Assembly: GCF_014837175.1 (NCBI RefSeq)
Contig: NZ_JACYFR010000001.1
Span: 62,001-126,000, forward strand
Direction: 5' to 3'
DNA from: Cellulomonas sp. JH27-2
Lineage (GTDB): Bacteria > Actinomycetota > Actinomycetes > Actinomycetales > Cellulomonadaceae
DNA length: 64,000 nucleotides
A program made the translations under genes and the position numbers. Shown piece after piece: positions 54,292-62,180 of this stretch. Within the stretch, counting starts at the first letter, position 1. Each line of letters starts with the position of its first letter. The notes below the pieces were generated by a model. That model was given only the letters and a program-made list of their open reading frames with translations, had not been told where the DNA came from and ran no database searches.

Positions 54292-54390
54292 TCACTTCTT
54301 GTTACGACGCTGGTGGCGCGTCTTGCGAAGCAGCTTGCGGTGCTTCTTCTTGGCCATCCGCTTGCGGCGCTTCTTGATGACGGAACCCAT
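54292..54390 (-). CDS. Small ribosomal subunit protein bS22 (AURKAIP1/COX24-like)
   Basis: A 32-residue, extremely basic protein: [20 protein letters not shown] followed by a similarly basic second half ending RRNKK. It matches the actinobacterial AURKAIP1/COX24-domain protein identified as ribosomal protein bS22 in mycobacteria. It is easy to miss because of its size. A stem-loop terminator follows, and the BldC-like gene lies upstream on the same strand, the same pairing as Rv0500A-Rv0500B in M. tuberculosis. Confidence 0.9.
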   Translation of the reverse strand: MGSVIKKRRKRMAKKKHRKLLRKTRHQRRNKK

Positions 54391-54577
54391 AGGTCCACTC
54401 TCGCTTCCCGGTGGAGTGGCCCGACCCGGCGGGGCCGGACCTTGCTGATCGATCGACGCGCGGTTCGTCGATCAGCCATCGAGTCGCGCACGCACGGAGA
54501 AAGTCCGAGGCCCTACCTTACGCGATCTTCGGCACCGCCCGCGACGCGCCGTCGGATCCGCCCCGCTCACAGGCCCC

Positions 54578-54820
54578 TCAGGAGGTGCGGCGGTCGGCCT
54601 CGTCGGCCGTCTCGACCGGCGCGATGGACGTGGCGAGGAAGTGCTCGAGGGCGTCGGCGGGGACGCGGAAGGACCGGCCGACGCGGACGCCGAGCAGCTC
54701 GCCCGAGTGCAGCAACCGGTACACGGTCATCTTCGAGACACGCATGATCTCCGCCACCTCGACGACGGTCAGGTAGCGCTGGCGGCCCGGCTGGTCGCTC
54801 ATGTTCTGCTGCTCTTCCAT
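54578..54820 (-). CDS. BldC/excisionase-like helix-turn-helix DNA-binding protein
   Basis: An 80-residue MerR-like winged HTH protein. The core RYLTVVEVAEIMRVSKMTVY followed by RLLHSGELLGVRVGRSFRVP is strongly conserved among actinobacterial excisionase-family regulators. These small proteins regulate development or cell-wall genes; the target here is unknown. Starts at ATG 54820 or 54802 (MSDQPGRQ) are possible. A promoter with TTTCAC and TAGGGT 18 bases apart lies upstream. Confidence 0.88.
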   Translation of the reverse strand: MEEQQNMSDQPGRQRYLTVVEVAEIMRVSKMTVYRLLHSGELLGVRVGRSFRVPADALEHFLATSIAPVETADEADRRTS

Positions 54821-54869
54821 TCCGGCCGGCGATGCGTCGGCCCCGCGCACCCCCGCTGGGTGTTGCCCC

Positions 54870-54899
54870 ACCCTAGTGGCGCGTGGGACTGGAGTGAAA
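54870..54899 (-). promoter_or_regulatory. Promoter of the BldC-like gene
   Basis: On the minus strand TTTCAC (54899-54894) and TAGGGT (54875-54870) are spaced by 18 bases. The start would be near 54863, giving a leader of ~43 bases. Confidence 0.45.
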
Positions 54900-54950
54900 G
54901 AGGTGAACTCGTGTGACACCTGTGCGGCACCTGGACGGCCCAGTCGCCGC

Positions 54951-56123
54951 TCAGGCGTCGGCGTGCAGACCCAGCCGGGGGAAGGTCGCCGCGCGCGTCG
55001 CGCGGATCGCCCGGTCCACCTCGTCGTCCGGGTCGTACCCTGAGGACCACGGCCGGAACGCCGGCTCCCGCCCGTCCCCCATCTCGGGCGGGCCCGCGCG
55101 ACCGTAGCGGTTGGTGACCAGCTCGCGCCACGCGTCGGGCACGGGGGTGGCCGGGTCCAGGGGGCGGTGCGCGGCGACGGCCAGGACGTGGGTCCAGGCG
55201 CGCGGGACGACGTCGATCATGGCGTAGCCACCTCCGCCGAGCGCGAGCCAGCGGCCGTCGCACACCTCGTGCGCCAGGTCGTGCAGCCAGGTCGCCGCGA
55301 GCCGCTGACCGTCCACCGAGACGCGCAGGTGCGTGAGCGGGTCCATGACGTGCGAGTCGCACCCGTGCTGGGTCACGAGCACCTGCGGCGCGAAGTCCCG
55401 GACGACCTCCGGCACCACCGCGTCGATGGCCCGCAACCACCCGGCGTCGCCGGTGCGCGACGGCAGCGCCAGGTTGACCGCGAGGCCGTCGGCGTCCGGG
55501 CCGCCCGTGTCGGTCGGGTAGCCCGTCCCCGGGAACAGGTGGTGGCCGGTCTCGTGGACGGAGATCGTCAGCACGCGCGGGTCGTCCCAGAACACGGCCT
55601 GCACGCCGTCGCCGTGGTGCGCGTCGACGTCGACGTACGCGACGCGCTCGGCTCCCGCGGTGAGCAGGGAGCGGATGGCGACGGCGGCGTCGTTGTAGAC
55701 GCAGAAGCCCGACGCGGCACCCGGCATGGCGTGGTGCAGGCCGCCCGCGATGTTCACCGCGTGCTCGCAGTCCCCGCGCCACACCGCGCCCGCGGCGTCG
55801 ACGGTCCCCTGGACCACGCGCGCGGCCGCCTCGTGCATGTGCGGGAACACCGGGTCGTCGCGCGTGCCCAGACCGCGGTCCGGGTCCGCCGTGCCCGCGG
55901 CGGCACGGCGCACCGCGGCCACATAGTCGGGGTCGTGCACCGTCTCGAGCAGGGCGTCGGGCGCGATCCCCGGCGCGAGGAGCTCGACGCCGTCGAGGAC
56001 GCCCAGCTGCTCGGCGAGCCGAATGGTCAGCTCGACGCGGTCCGACGTCATGGGGTGCCCGTGCCCGAAGTCGTACCCGAGCATGTCGGACGACCACACC
56101 ACGCGCGCGGAGCCGGCCGTCAT
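54951..56123 (-). CDS. acuC: AcuC-like class II histone-deacetylase-family enzyme
   Basis: A 390-residue zinc deacetylase-fold protein. Catalytic motifs include HHAMPGAASGFCVYNDAAVA, YVDVDAHHGDGVQAVFWDD with tandem His and zinc Asp/His ligands, SVHETGHHLFPGTG, and VTQHGCDSHVMDPLTHL. In Bacillus AcuC deacetylates acetyl-CoA synthetase; the target here is not shown. No acuA or acs gene is in the window. It is divergent from trkH; a CACAGT box lies six bases before its ATG. Confidence 0.93.
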   Translation of the reverse strand: MTAGSARVVWSSDMLGYDFGHGHPMTSDRVELTIRLAEQLGVLDGVELLAPGIAPDALLETVHDPDYVAAVRRAAAGTADPDRGLGTRDDPVFPHMHEAAARVVQGTVDAAGAVWRGDCEHAVNIAGGLHHAMPGAASGFCVYNDAAVAIRSLLTAGAERVAYVDVDAHHGDGVQAVFWDDPRVLTISVHETGHHLFPGTGYPTDTGGPDADGLAVNLALPSRTGDAGWLRAIDAVVPEVVRDFAPQVLVTQHGCDSHVMDPLTHLRVSVDGQRLAATWLHDLAHEVCDGRWLALGGGGYAMIDVVPRAWTHVLAVAAHRPLDPATPVPDAWRELVTNRYGRAGPPEMGDGREPAFRPWSSGYDPDDEVDRAIRATRAATFPRLGLHADA

Positions 56124-56273
56124 GACCCCACTGTGTCATGCCGCCGACTCTCGACGACCACCGCCCGCGCGAACGGCCTGGCCATGCCACAGTGGTGCAC
56201 GTCGTCCGGGACGCCGGGACAGACAGGGGACATGCGCGCGACGACCGCGTCGACACGGGCGCGAGGAGGTGGG

Positions 56274-57644
56274 ATGACACGCGGCAACCTGGCCTGGCGC
56301 GGGCGCGAGCTCGTCGACCGCGCCGCGCGGCAGTCCCCCGCCCGGCTGGCGCTCGGGGTCTTCGCCGCCGTGATCGCACTGGTGACCGTGCTCCTGCTGA
56401 TGCCGTGGGCCACGACGAGCGGCGAGCGGGCCCCCTTCGTCGACGCCCTGTTCACCGCAACCTCCGCCAGCACCGTGACGGGCCTCGTCGTGGTCCCGAC
56501 CGGGGAGTACTGGTCCGGGTTCGGGCTCGTCGTCATCCTGGTCGCCATCAAGGTGGGCGGCCTCGGCGTCATGACGCTCGCGTCGCTGCTCGGCATGGCG
56601 GTCTCGCGGCGGATCGGGCTCACACAGCGCCTGCTGGTCTCCTCCGAGACCAAGACGACCCGCCTGGGCGAGGTCGGCTCGCTGGTCCGCACCGTCATCG
56701 TCACGTCGACGGCCCTCGAGCTCACCATCGCGGTGATCCTGCTCCCCCGGTTCCACATGTACGACGAGGACTGGGGCGAGGCGGCCTGGCACGCGCTGTT
56801 CTACGGGGTCTCGGCGTTCAACAACGCCGGATTCGTGCCCACACCGGAGGGGCTCGAACCGTTCGTGAGCGACTGGTGGGTGCTGCTGCCGATCATCGTC
56901 GGCGTCTTCATCGGCTCGCTCGGCTTCCCGGTCATCCTCAACGTGGCGCGCCACCTGCGCGAGCCACGGCGGTGGAACCTGCACTCCAAGCTCACGGTCG
57001 TCACGAGCCTGGCCCTCGTCGTGTTCGGGTCGCTGCTCGTGGCGGCGTTCGAGTGGACCAACCCGGGCACCTTCAAGCCGCTGGGTCCCAGCGGCACCGT
57101 GCTCGCCTCGCTGTTCGCGGGCGTCATGCCCCGCTCGGCCGGGTTCTCGACCGTGGACGTCGGCCAGATGCACGAGGGCACGTGGCTGCTCACCGACGCC
57201 CTCATGTTCGTGGGTGGCGGCTCGGCGTCGACCGCCGGCGGCATCAAGGTCACGACGCTGGCCGTCATGCTGCTCGCCATCGTCGCCGAAGGGCGTGGCG
57301 ACCGGGACGTCGAGGCGTTCGGGCGGCGCATCCCGCGCGAGGCCCTGCAGGTCGCCATCGCCGTCTCGCTGGTGTCCGCGACGTTCGTGCTCATCGCCTC
57401 GCTGCTGCTGCTGGCGATCACCGGGTGGACCCTGGACGTGGTGCTGTTCGAGGTCATCTCCGCGTTCGCGACCTGCGGGCTGTCCACGGGCCGGACCCCC
57501 GACCTGCCCGATGCGGCCAAGTACGTCCTGACCGTGCTCATGTTCATCGGCCGGACCGGCACGATGACGCTTGCGGCGGCGCTCGCGCTGCGCAACCGTC
57601 GTCGGGTCATCCGGTTCCCGGAAGAGAGGCCGATCATTGGCTGA
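56274..57644 (+). CDS. Potassium uptake channel subunit TrkH/KtrB
   Basis: A 456-residue membrane protein with four M1-P-M2 repeats forming the K+ pore. Selectivity-loop regions are visible in FTATSASTVTGLVVV, YGVSAFNNAGFVPTPEG, GVMPRSAGFSTVDVG and EVISAFATCGLSTGRTPDLP. The strong GAGGAGGT before the ATG at 56274 fixes the start, although an in-frame ATG at 56232 exists. It overlaps the start of the regulatory subunit gene by eight bases. Confidence 0.94.
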   Translation: MTRGNLAWRGRELVDRAARQSPARLALGVFAAVIALVTVLLLMPWATTSGERAPFVDALFTATSASTVTGLVVVPTGEYWSGFGLVVILVAIKVGGLGVMTLASLLGMAVSRRIGLTQRLLVSSETKTTRLGEVGSLVRTVIVTSTALELTIAVILLPRFHMYDEDWGEAAWHALFYGVSAFNNAGFVPTPEGLEPFVSDWWVLLPIIVGVFIGSLGFPVILNVARHLREPRRWNLHSKLTVVTSLALVVFGSLLVAAFEWTNPGTFKPLGPSGTVLASLFAGVMPRSAGFSTVDVGQMHEGTWLLTDALMFVGGGSASTAGGIKVTTLAVMLLAIVAEGRGDRDVEAFGRRIPREALQVAIAVSLVSATFVLIASLLLLAITGWTLDVVLFEVISAFATCGLSTGRTPDLPDAAKYVLTVLMFIGRTGTMTLAAALALRNRRRVIRFPEERPIIG

Positions 57645-58323
57645 CACCCCGCAGAACGCCCCCCGCAACCCCAAGAAGGCCGACGGCGTCCTCGTCATCG
57701 GCCTGGGTCGGTTCGGGTCGGCCATCGCCGCGACCCTCGACCGGCTGGGCCAGGACGTGCTGGCCGTCGAGCGCAACCCCGAGCTGGTGGCCCAGTGGGC
57801 CGGCCGGGTGGCGCTGGTCGAGGCCGACGCGGTCAACCCCGAGGCGCTCGAGCAGCTCGGCGCGCGCGAGTTCCCCGTGGCCGTCGTCGGCGTGGGCTCC
57901 TACCTCGAGGCGTCCGTGCTCATCACCGCGAACCTCGTGGACATCGGCATCCCCCAGATCTGGGCCAAGGCCATCAGCTCCGAGCACGCGCGCATCCTGC
58001 AGCGCATCGGTGCGCACCACGTGATCCTGCCGGAGGCCGACGCCGGCGCCCGCGTCGCCCACCTGGTCAGCGGCAAGCTGCTCGACTACATCGAGGTCGA
58101 GGACGGGTTCACCGTCGTCAAGATGCGCCCTCCCAAGGAGACCCAGGGTTTCACCCTGGCGCAGTCCAAGATCCGCGAGCGGTACGGCGTCACCGTCATC
58201 GGCGTCAAGAGCCCCGGGCTCGACTTCGTCTATGCCGACTCAGAGACACGCATCTCCGCCAACGACCTGCTGGTCGTCAGCGGCCACGCCGACCTGCTGG
58301 AGCGGTTCGCGGCCCGCCCCTGA
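57637..58323 (+). CDS. TrkA/KtrA regulatory subunit (RCK domain)
   Basis: A 228-residue cytosolic gating subunit of the K+ transporter. The RCK-N Rossmann motif is GVLVIGLGRFGSAIAATLDR with the nucleotide-binding acid in VLAVERNPEL, and an RCK-C domain covers roughly residues 140-225 (IRERYGVTVIGVKSPG). The likely start is a rare TTG that overlaps the trkH stop and follows GAAGAGAGG. Four tandem 9-bp repeats and a long hairpin follow the gene. Confidence 0.92.
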   Translation: MADTPQNAPRNPKKADGVLVIGLGRFGSAIAATLDRLGQDVLAVERNPELVAQWAGRVALVEADAVNPEALEQLGAREFPVAVVGVGSYLEASVLITANLVDIGIPQIWAKAISSEHARILQRIGAHHVILPEADAGARVAHLVSGKLLDYIEVEDGFTVVKMRPPKETQGFTLAQSKIRERYGVTVIGVKSPGLDFVYADSETRISANDLLVVSGHADLLERFAARP

Positions 58324-58343
58324 CAGGCCTGCCACACCCCGGG

Positions 58344-58379
58344 CACTCCACCCACTCCACGCACTTCACGCACTTCACT
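58344..58379 (+). repeat. Four tandem 9-bp repeats after trkA
   Basis: CACTCCACC, CACTCCACG, CACTTCACG and CACTTCACT follow one another without gaps, and the last runs into TTCACT-cga-AGTGAA (58374-58388). The block lies in the non-coding gap after trkA. Confidence 0.8.
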
Positions 58380-58391
58380 CGAAGTGAATGC

Positions 58392-58449
58392 CTGGTTGAA
58401 CGACACGCCGCGCGCACGGTGTCCGGCGCGCGGCATGTCGTTCAACCAG
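58392..58449. terminator. Long stem-loop between convergent trkA and the GH43-like gene
   Basis: The arms 58392-58415 and 58426-58449 pair over 24 positions with a single mismatch, around a 10-base loop. The outer arms are CTGGTTGAACGACA and TGTCGTTCAACCAG. It probably terminates both convergent transcripts. No T-tract is present. Confidence 0.6.
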
Positions 58450-58459
58450 CGATCCACCG

Positions 58460-61400
58460 CTACCGCTTGACCACCAGGGTGGTGGTCGACTTCGACGAAG
58501 TGATGTCGGCCGTGCCGGCGTACGTCGTCGTCACCTTGTACGTGCCCTTGGCCAGCTTCGGCAGCGTGATCTGCGCCTTGCCGGACCGCAGGGTCGCGGT
58601 CTTGGCCGCGTAGGTCCAACCGCCGCGGGTGACCTTGACGGTTACCTGGCCGGTGGGCGTGACCTTCGACGCGGTCACCGACACCTTGACGACGGCCTTC
58701 TTCGACGCCTTCACGGACGCCGCCGACGCCTTGGTCTTCGACGACGCCTTGGTCACCTTGACCGTGGCCGTGTCCGACGAGCCGAGGAACCGGGTGTCGC
58801 CGCCGTACACAACCGTCAGCCGGTGCGTGCCCGCCGTGGGTCGCGTCAGCGTGAGCGTCACACGGCCGCTCGCCAGCTTCCCGGACGCGACCTGCGCGCT
58901 GCCCTCGAGCACCCGGACGGTGCCTGTCGGCACGCCGCCCGCGCCGCTGACGCGGACCACGACCGTCGCCGAGCCGCCGTACACGAGCGACGACGTGGCC
59001 GTCGCCGCCGTGACCGACGCCTTGAGCTGGACGCCTGTGGCGGGCAGGGACAGCGCGTTGACGGCCTCGGTGTTGCCGGCGACGTCGACGGCCCGGTACT
59101 GCACCGTCGTCGCAGCCGACCCGATGCGCACCGCGGAGGTGTACGCCTTCCACGCGCCGGTCGTCCCGAGCCGGTACTCCACCCGGGCCACGCCCGACGT
59201 GGTGTCCGCCGCCCGCACGCTGACCGCGCGGGCCGCGTCCACCGCCGCGCGGCTCACCGGCGCCGTCGCGTCGACACCGACCGTCAGGTTCACGGACGCC
59301 GAGCGGCGAGCCGTGGTGTCGGTGGCACGCGCCGCGACCAGGTGCAGTCCGTCAGCAGACAGCGACGTCGACGCCGACGAGCCGGCCGTCGCGGCCCACG
59401 CCCCGCCGTCGACCGCGAGCTCGACGCTCGACACGCCCGACGGGTCCGTCGCGGAGGCCTGGACGGCGACCGGCGCGGTGCGGAACCAGCCGGACAGACC
59501 GTCCGCCGCCCGAGCGGCCGCGAGTGCGACCACCGGGTCGGTGTCGTCGGTGACCGTCACCGTGACGACGGCCCGCACCTGCGAGCCTGCCGCGACGGTC
59601 CCGGACACCGTGAACGTGCCGGGTGCCGCGTACGACGAGCCGGCGACGTGGTCCCACTCCACCGGCGCGACGGCCGTGCTCCCGTCGGCGTAGTGCACGG
59701 TCGCCGTGGCGGGGAGGTGCGGCGCCGTGCCCTGCGCGGTCGTGACCGCCTGCGCGTCCACCGACGTGACCAGCAGGTCGGGCTGGTAGGCGCCGAGCAG
59801 CCGCTCGTACTCCGCCTGGGTCACCGGCAGGACGGTCCCGTGCCGCGGGCTCGACGGCAGCTGCGCCGACGGCACGCTCGTCCAGTCCCCCGAGTCGAGG
59901 TCGGTGGACGTGAACGCCAGGTACCCCTGCCCGCCGTGGTAGCTGGGCTGGTCGATGAACAGGTACCAGCGCTCCTCGGTGTTGGACCTGAAGATCGTCG
60001 GCCCCTCGCCGCCCGTGAACGTGCCGCCCCACGGGTTGGGCTGGTTCAGGCCCACCTTCTCCTTGACGAGCTGCCAGCCGGGCGCGCTCGTCGTCGTCGG
60101 CAGCGAGCCGGTGACCGTGGCGAGCAGGTCCGTGGACCTCTCCTCGCGCGGGATCATGTACGCCTCGTCCTTGGTGAAACGGTAGAACGTGTCGCCGTCC
60201 TTGATCACCGTCGAGTCGATCATGCCCAGGCCCGTGCCGCGCTTGACGTCGATCCACGGCTTCGGGTCGGAGAACGTGACGAAGTCACGCGTGGTCGCGT
60301 ACATCATGCGGTTGTAGCTGGTCCGGTAGTCGCGGCCTGCCGTGTCCGTGGTCGGGTACAGGTTGGACGCCCAGTAGACGACGTAGGAGCCGAGGTCCTC
60401 GTCGTAGTAGGCCTCCGGCGCCCACGTGTTGCCGGCGTAGTCCGACGAGACCTTGACGTGCCGCTGGTCGGACCAGTGCACCAGGTCGGTGGACTCCCAG
60501 ACCTCGAGGTAGGTGCTGCCGTTCTGCTGGGCGGCGGAGAAGTTGTTCCCGCCGTAGATCTTGAGGTCGGTGGCCAGCAGGTAGAACTTGTCCCCCTCCG
60601 GCGAGCGGACGATGAACGGGTCGCGCAGGCCCTTCTCGCCGAACGACGAGGTCAGCACGGGGTCGCCGTCGTTGAGGTCGGCCCAGTGCGTCGGGTCGTT
60701 CCCCTTGCTCGCGCCGAAGTAGATCGACTCGCCGTCCGGCGTCGTCTCACCCTCGAAGTAGGCGAACATGTAGGCCGTCGGGTCGGCGGCCTCCGGCAGC
60801 GCCGGGACGGTCGCGGTCAGGACGCGGGAGGCGCTCAACCCGTCGAGCGTCGCCGTCACCGTCAGGTCGACGGTCGTCGCCGCCTGGCCGTGCGCGGGGC
60901 GGTGCACGACGCCGGTCGCGTCGACGACGGCCTCGTCGGCCGACTCCCACGTCAGCGCCGCACCATGCGCGCCCGTCGTGGGGAGCGTCAGGTTCCCGCG
61001 GACGTCGCCGAGGTTCGGCACGACGACGCCGTCGAGCGCGTCCGTCAGCAGGCCGTCGGTGTCCGGCAGCGCGAGGACGGTCACCGCCAGGGCGCGCGTC
61101 GTGCTGACGCCCGCGCGCGTGACCGTCGCCGTCAAGGTGACGTCGGTGTCGCCCGTCGCGGCCGACGGCCGCGTCACGACCCCCGCCGCGGACACCACGT
61201 CCGGGTTCGACGACGCCCACGAGACGGTGGTGCCGTGCGCGCCCGTCGTCGGCAGCGTGAGCGACGACGTGACGCCGGACGTGTCGCCCAGCGACAGCGC
61301 GGCCGCGTCGGTGGTCACGGCCGGGGTCACGACGTCGACGGCGAGATCGGTGCGCTCGTCGTCCGTCAGCGTGCGGTCGTAGACGCGGAAGTCGCGGATC

Positions 61401-62086
61401 GCGCCCTTGAACGAGTTGTCCCCGGCCCACGGCGAGCGGCCCAGCATGTTGTTCGTGCCGCCTCCCACGATGTCGCTGGGCTTGACCGTGATCGCGCTGT
61501 TGCGCGCGACCTCGACGCCGTCCTCGTAGAGCACCGAGTACCCGGGCGTCGCGACGGTGCCGCCGACGATCGTGTAGGTCAGGTGCTTCCAGATGCCGGT
61601 GGTCAGTGCGCCGGCCCGGATCGTGTTCAGCTCTCCGCTCGCACCGGTGGTGATGGCGCCGCGCAGCCGCGGCTCCCAGTCCTTGCCCGTGACGAAGACG
61701 TAGCCGGCGTCGGACGCGTTGCCGAGGCTGAAGATGAAGTAGTTGTTGGCGAGCGTCGGGTCGATGTTCACGTCGAAGTCGACCGACACCGTGCCCAGCC
61801 CGGTGAGCAGGCCGTCGGGCAGGTCGATGGCGTTGCCCGAGCCGCCGGCGCCACCGGAGAACGTGAACCCGTCACCGCCGGCCCACGTGCTGGCGCCGAG
61901 CACGGTCCCGTCGCGCCCGTGGCCCGACGAGTCCGCGGCGACCGTGCCCGACGTCTCGTCGAGGGCGTACCGGGCGACGAGCCCGTCGTCCGGTCCGTCG
62001 GCGGCGGTCGCGGGCGTCGCCGCGACCACCCCCGCGAGCGCGACCGCGATCGCGGTCACCGCCCCTGTGGTTGTGCTGATCCTCAT
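58460..62086 (-). CDS. Secreted multi-domain glycoside hydrolase, GH43-like
   Basis: A 1208-residue exported enzyme. It has a signal peptide (cleavage near ATPATA-ADGP, about residue 28), a LamG/concanavalin-type domain (~35-245), two tandem atrophied Ig repeats (~255-430; both contain LTLPTTGAHG), a five-bladed propeller catalytic domain (~437-780) with GH43-type acids in EKGLRDPFIV, GLGMIDSTVIK and TGGEGPTIF, then a Big_4-like domain, an OmpL47-like region and Ig-like repeats to the end (no LPXTG). It probably removes arabinose or xylose side chains from plant polysaccharides. The catalytic acids are inferred from family pattern. It starts 94 bases after the upstream glycosidase gene. Confidence 0.85.
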   Translation of the reverse strand: MRISTTTGAVTAIAVALAGVVAATPATAADGPDDGLVARYALDETSGTVAADSSGHGRDGTVLGASTWAGGDGFTFSGGAGGSGNAIDLPDGLLTGLGTVSVDFDVNIDPTLANNYFIFSLGNASDAGYVFVTGKDWEPRLRGAITTGASGELNTIRAGALTTGIWKHLTYTIVGGTVATPGYSVLYEDGVEVARNSAITVKPSDIVGGGTNNMLGRSPWAGDNSFKGAIRDFRVYDRTLTDDERTDLAVDVVTPAVTTDAAALSLGDTSGVTSSLTLPTTGAHGTTVSWASSNPDVVSAAGVVTRPSAATGDTDVTLTATVTRAGVSTTRALAVTVLALPDTDGLLTDALDGVVVPNLGDVRGNLTLPTTGAHGAALTWESADEAVVDATGVVHRPAHGQAATTVDLTVTATLDGLSASRVLTATVPALPEAADPTAYMFAYFEGETTPDGESIYFGASKGNDPTHWADLNDGDPVLTSSFGEKGLRDPFIVRSPEGDKFYLLATDLKIYGGNNFSAAQQNGSTYLEVWESTDLVHWSDQRHVKVSSDYAGNTWAPEAYYDEDLGSYVVYWASNLYPTTDTAGRDYRTSYNRMMYATTRDFVTFSDPKPWIDVKRGTGLGMIDSTVIKDGDTFYRFTKDEAYMIPREERSTDLLATVTGSLPTTTSAPGWQLVKEKVGLNQPNPWGGTFTGGEGPTIFRSNTEERWYLFIDQPSYHGGQGYLAFTSTDLDSGDWTSVPSAQLPSSPRHGTVLPVTQAEYERLLGAYQPDLLVTSVDAQAVTTAQGTAPHLPATATVHYADGSTAVAPVEWDHVAGSSYAAPGTFTVSGTVAAGSQVRAVVTVTVTDDTDPVVALAAARAADGLSGWFRTAPVAVQASATDPSGVSSVELAVDGGAWAATAGSSASTSLSADGLHLVAARATDTTARRSASVNLTVGVDATAPVSRAAVDAARAVSVRAADTTSGVARVEYRLGTTGAWKAYTSAVRIGSAATTVQYRAVDVAGNTEAVNALSLPATGVQLKASVTAATATSSLVYGGSATVVVRVSGAGGVPTGTVRVLEGSAQVASGKLASGRVTLTLTRPTAGTHRLTVVYGGDTRFLGSSDTATVKVTKASSKTKASAASVKASKKAVVKVSVTASKVTPTGQVTVKVTRGGWTYAAKTATLRSGKAQITLPKLAKGTYKVTTTYAGTADITSSKSTTTLVVKR

Positions 62087-62180
62087 CAGAGCACTCCTTC
62101 GTGTCTGGAAGCTGCTGGAACGTACGTGTGGTGGGTGCGGCGGGGCGCCCCGGTCCGGGCCGGAGCGCCCCGCCCGCGGG

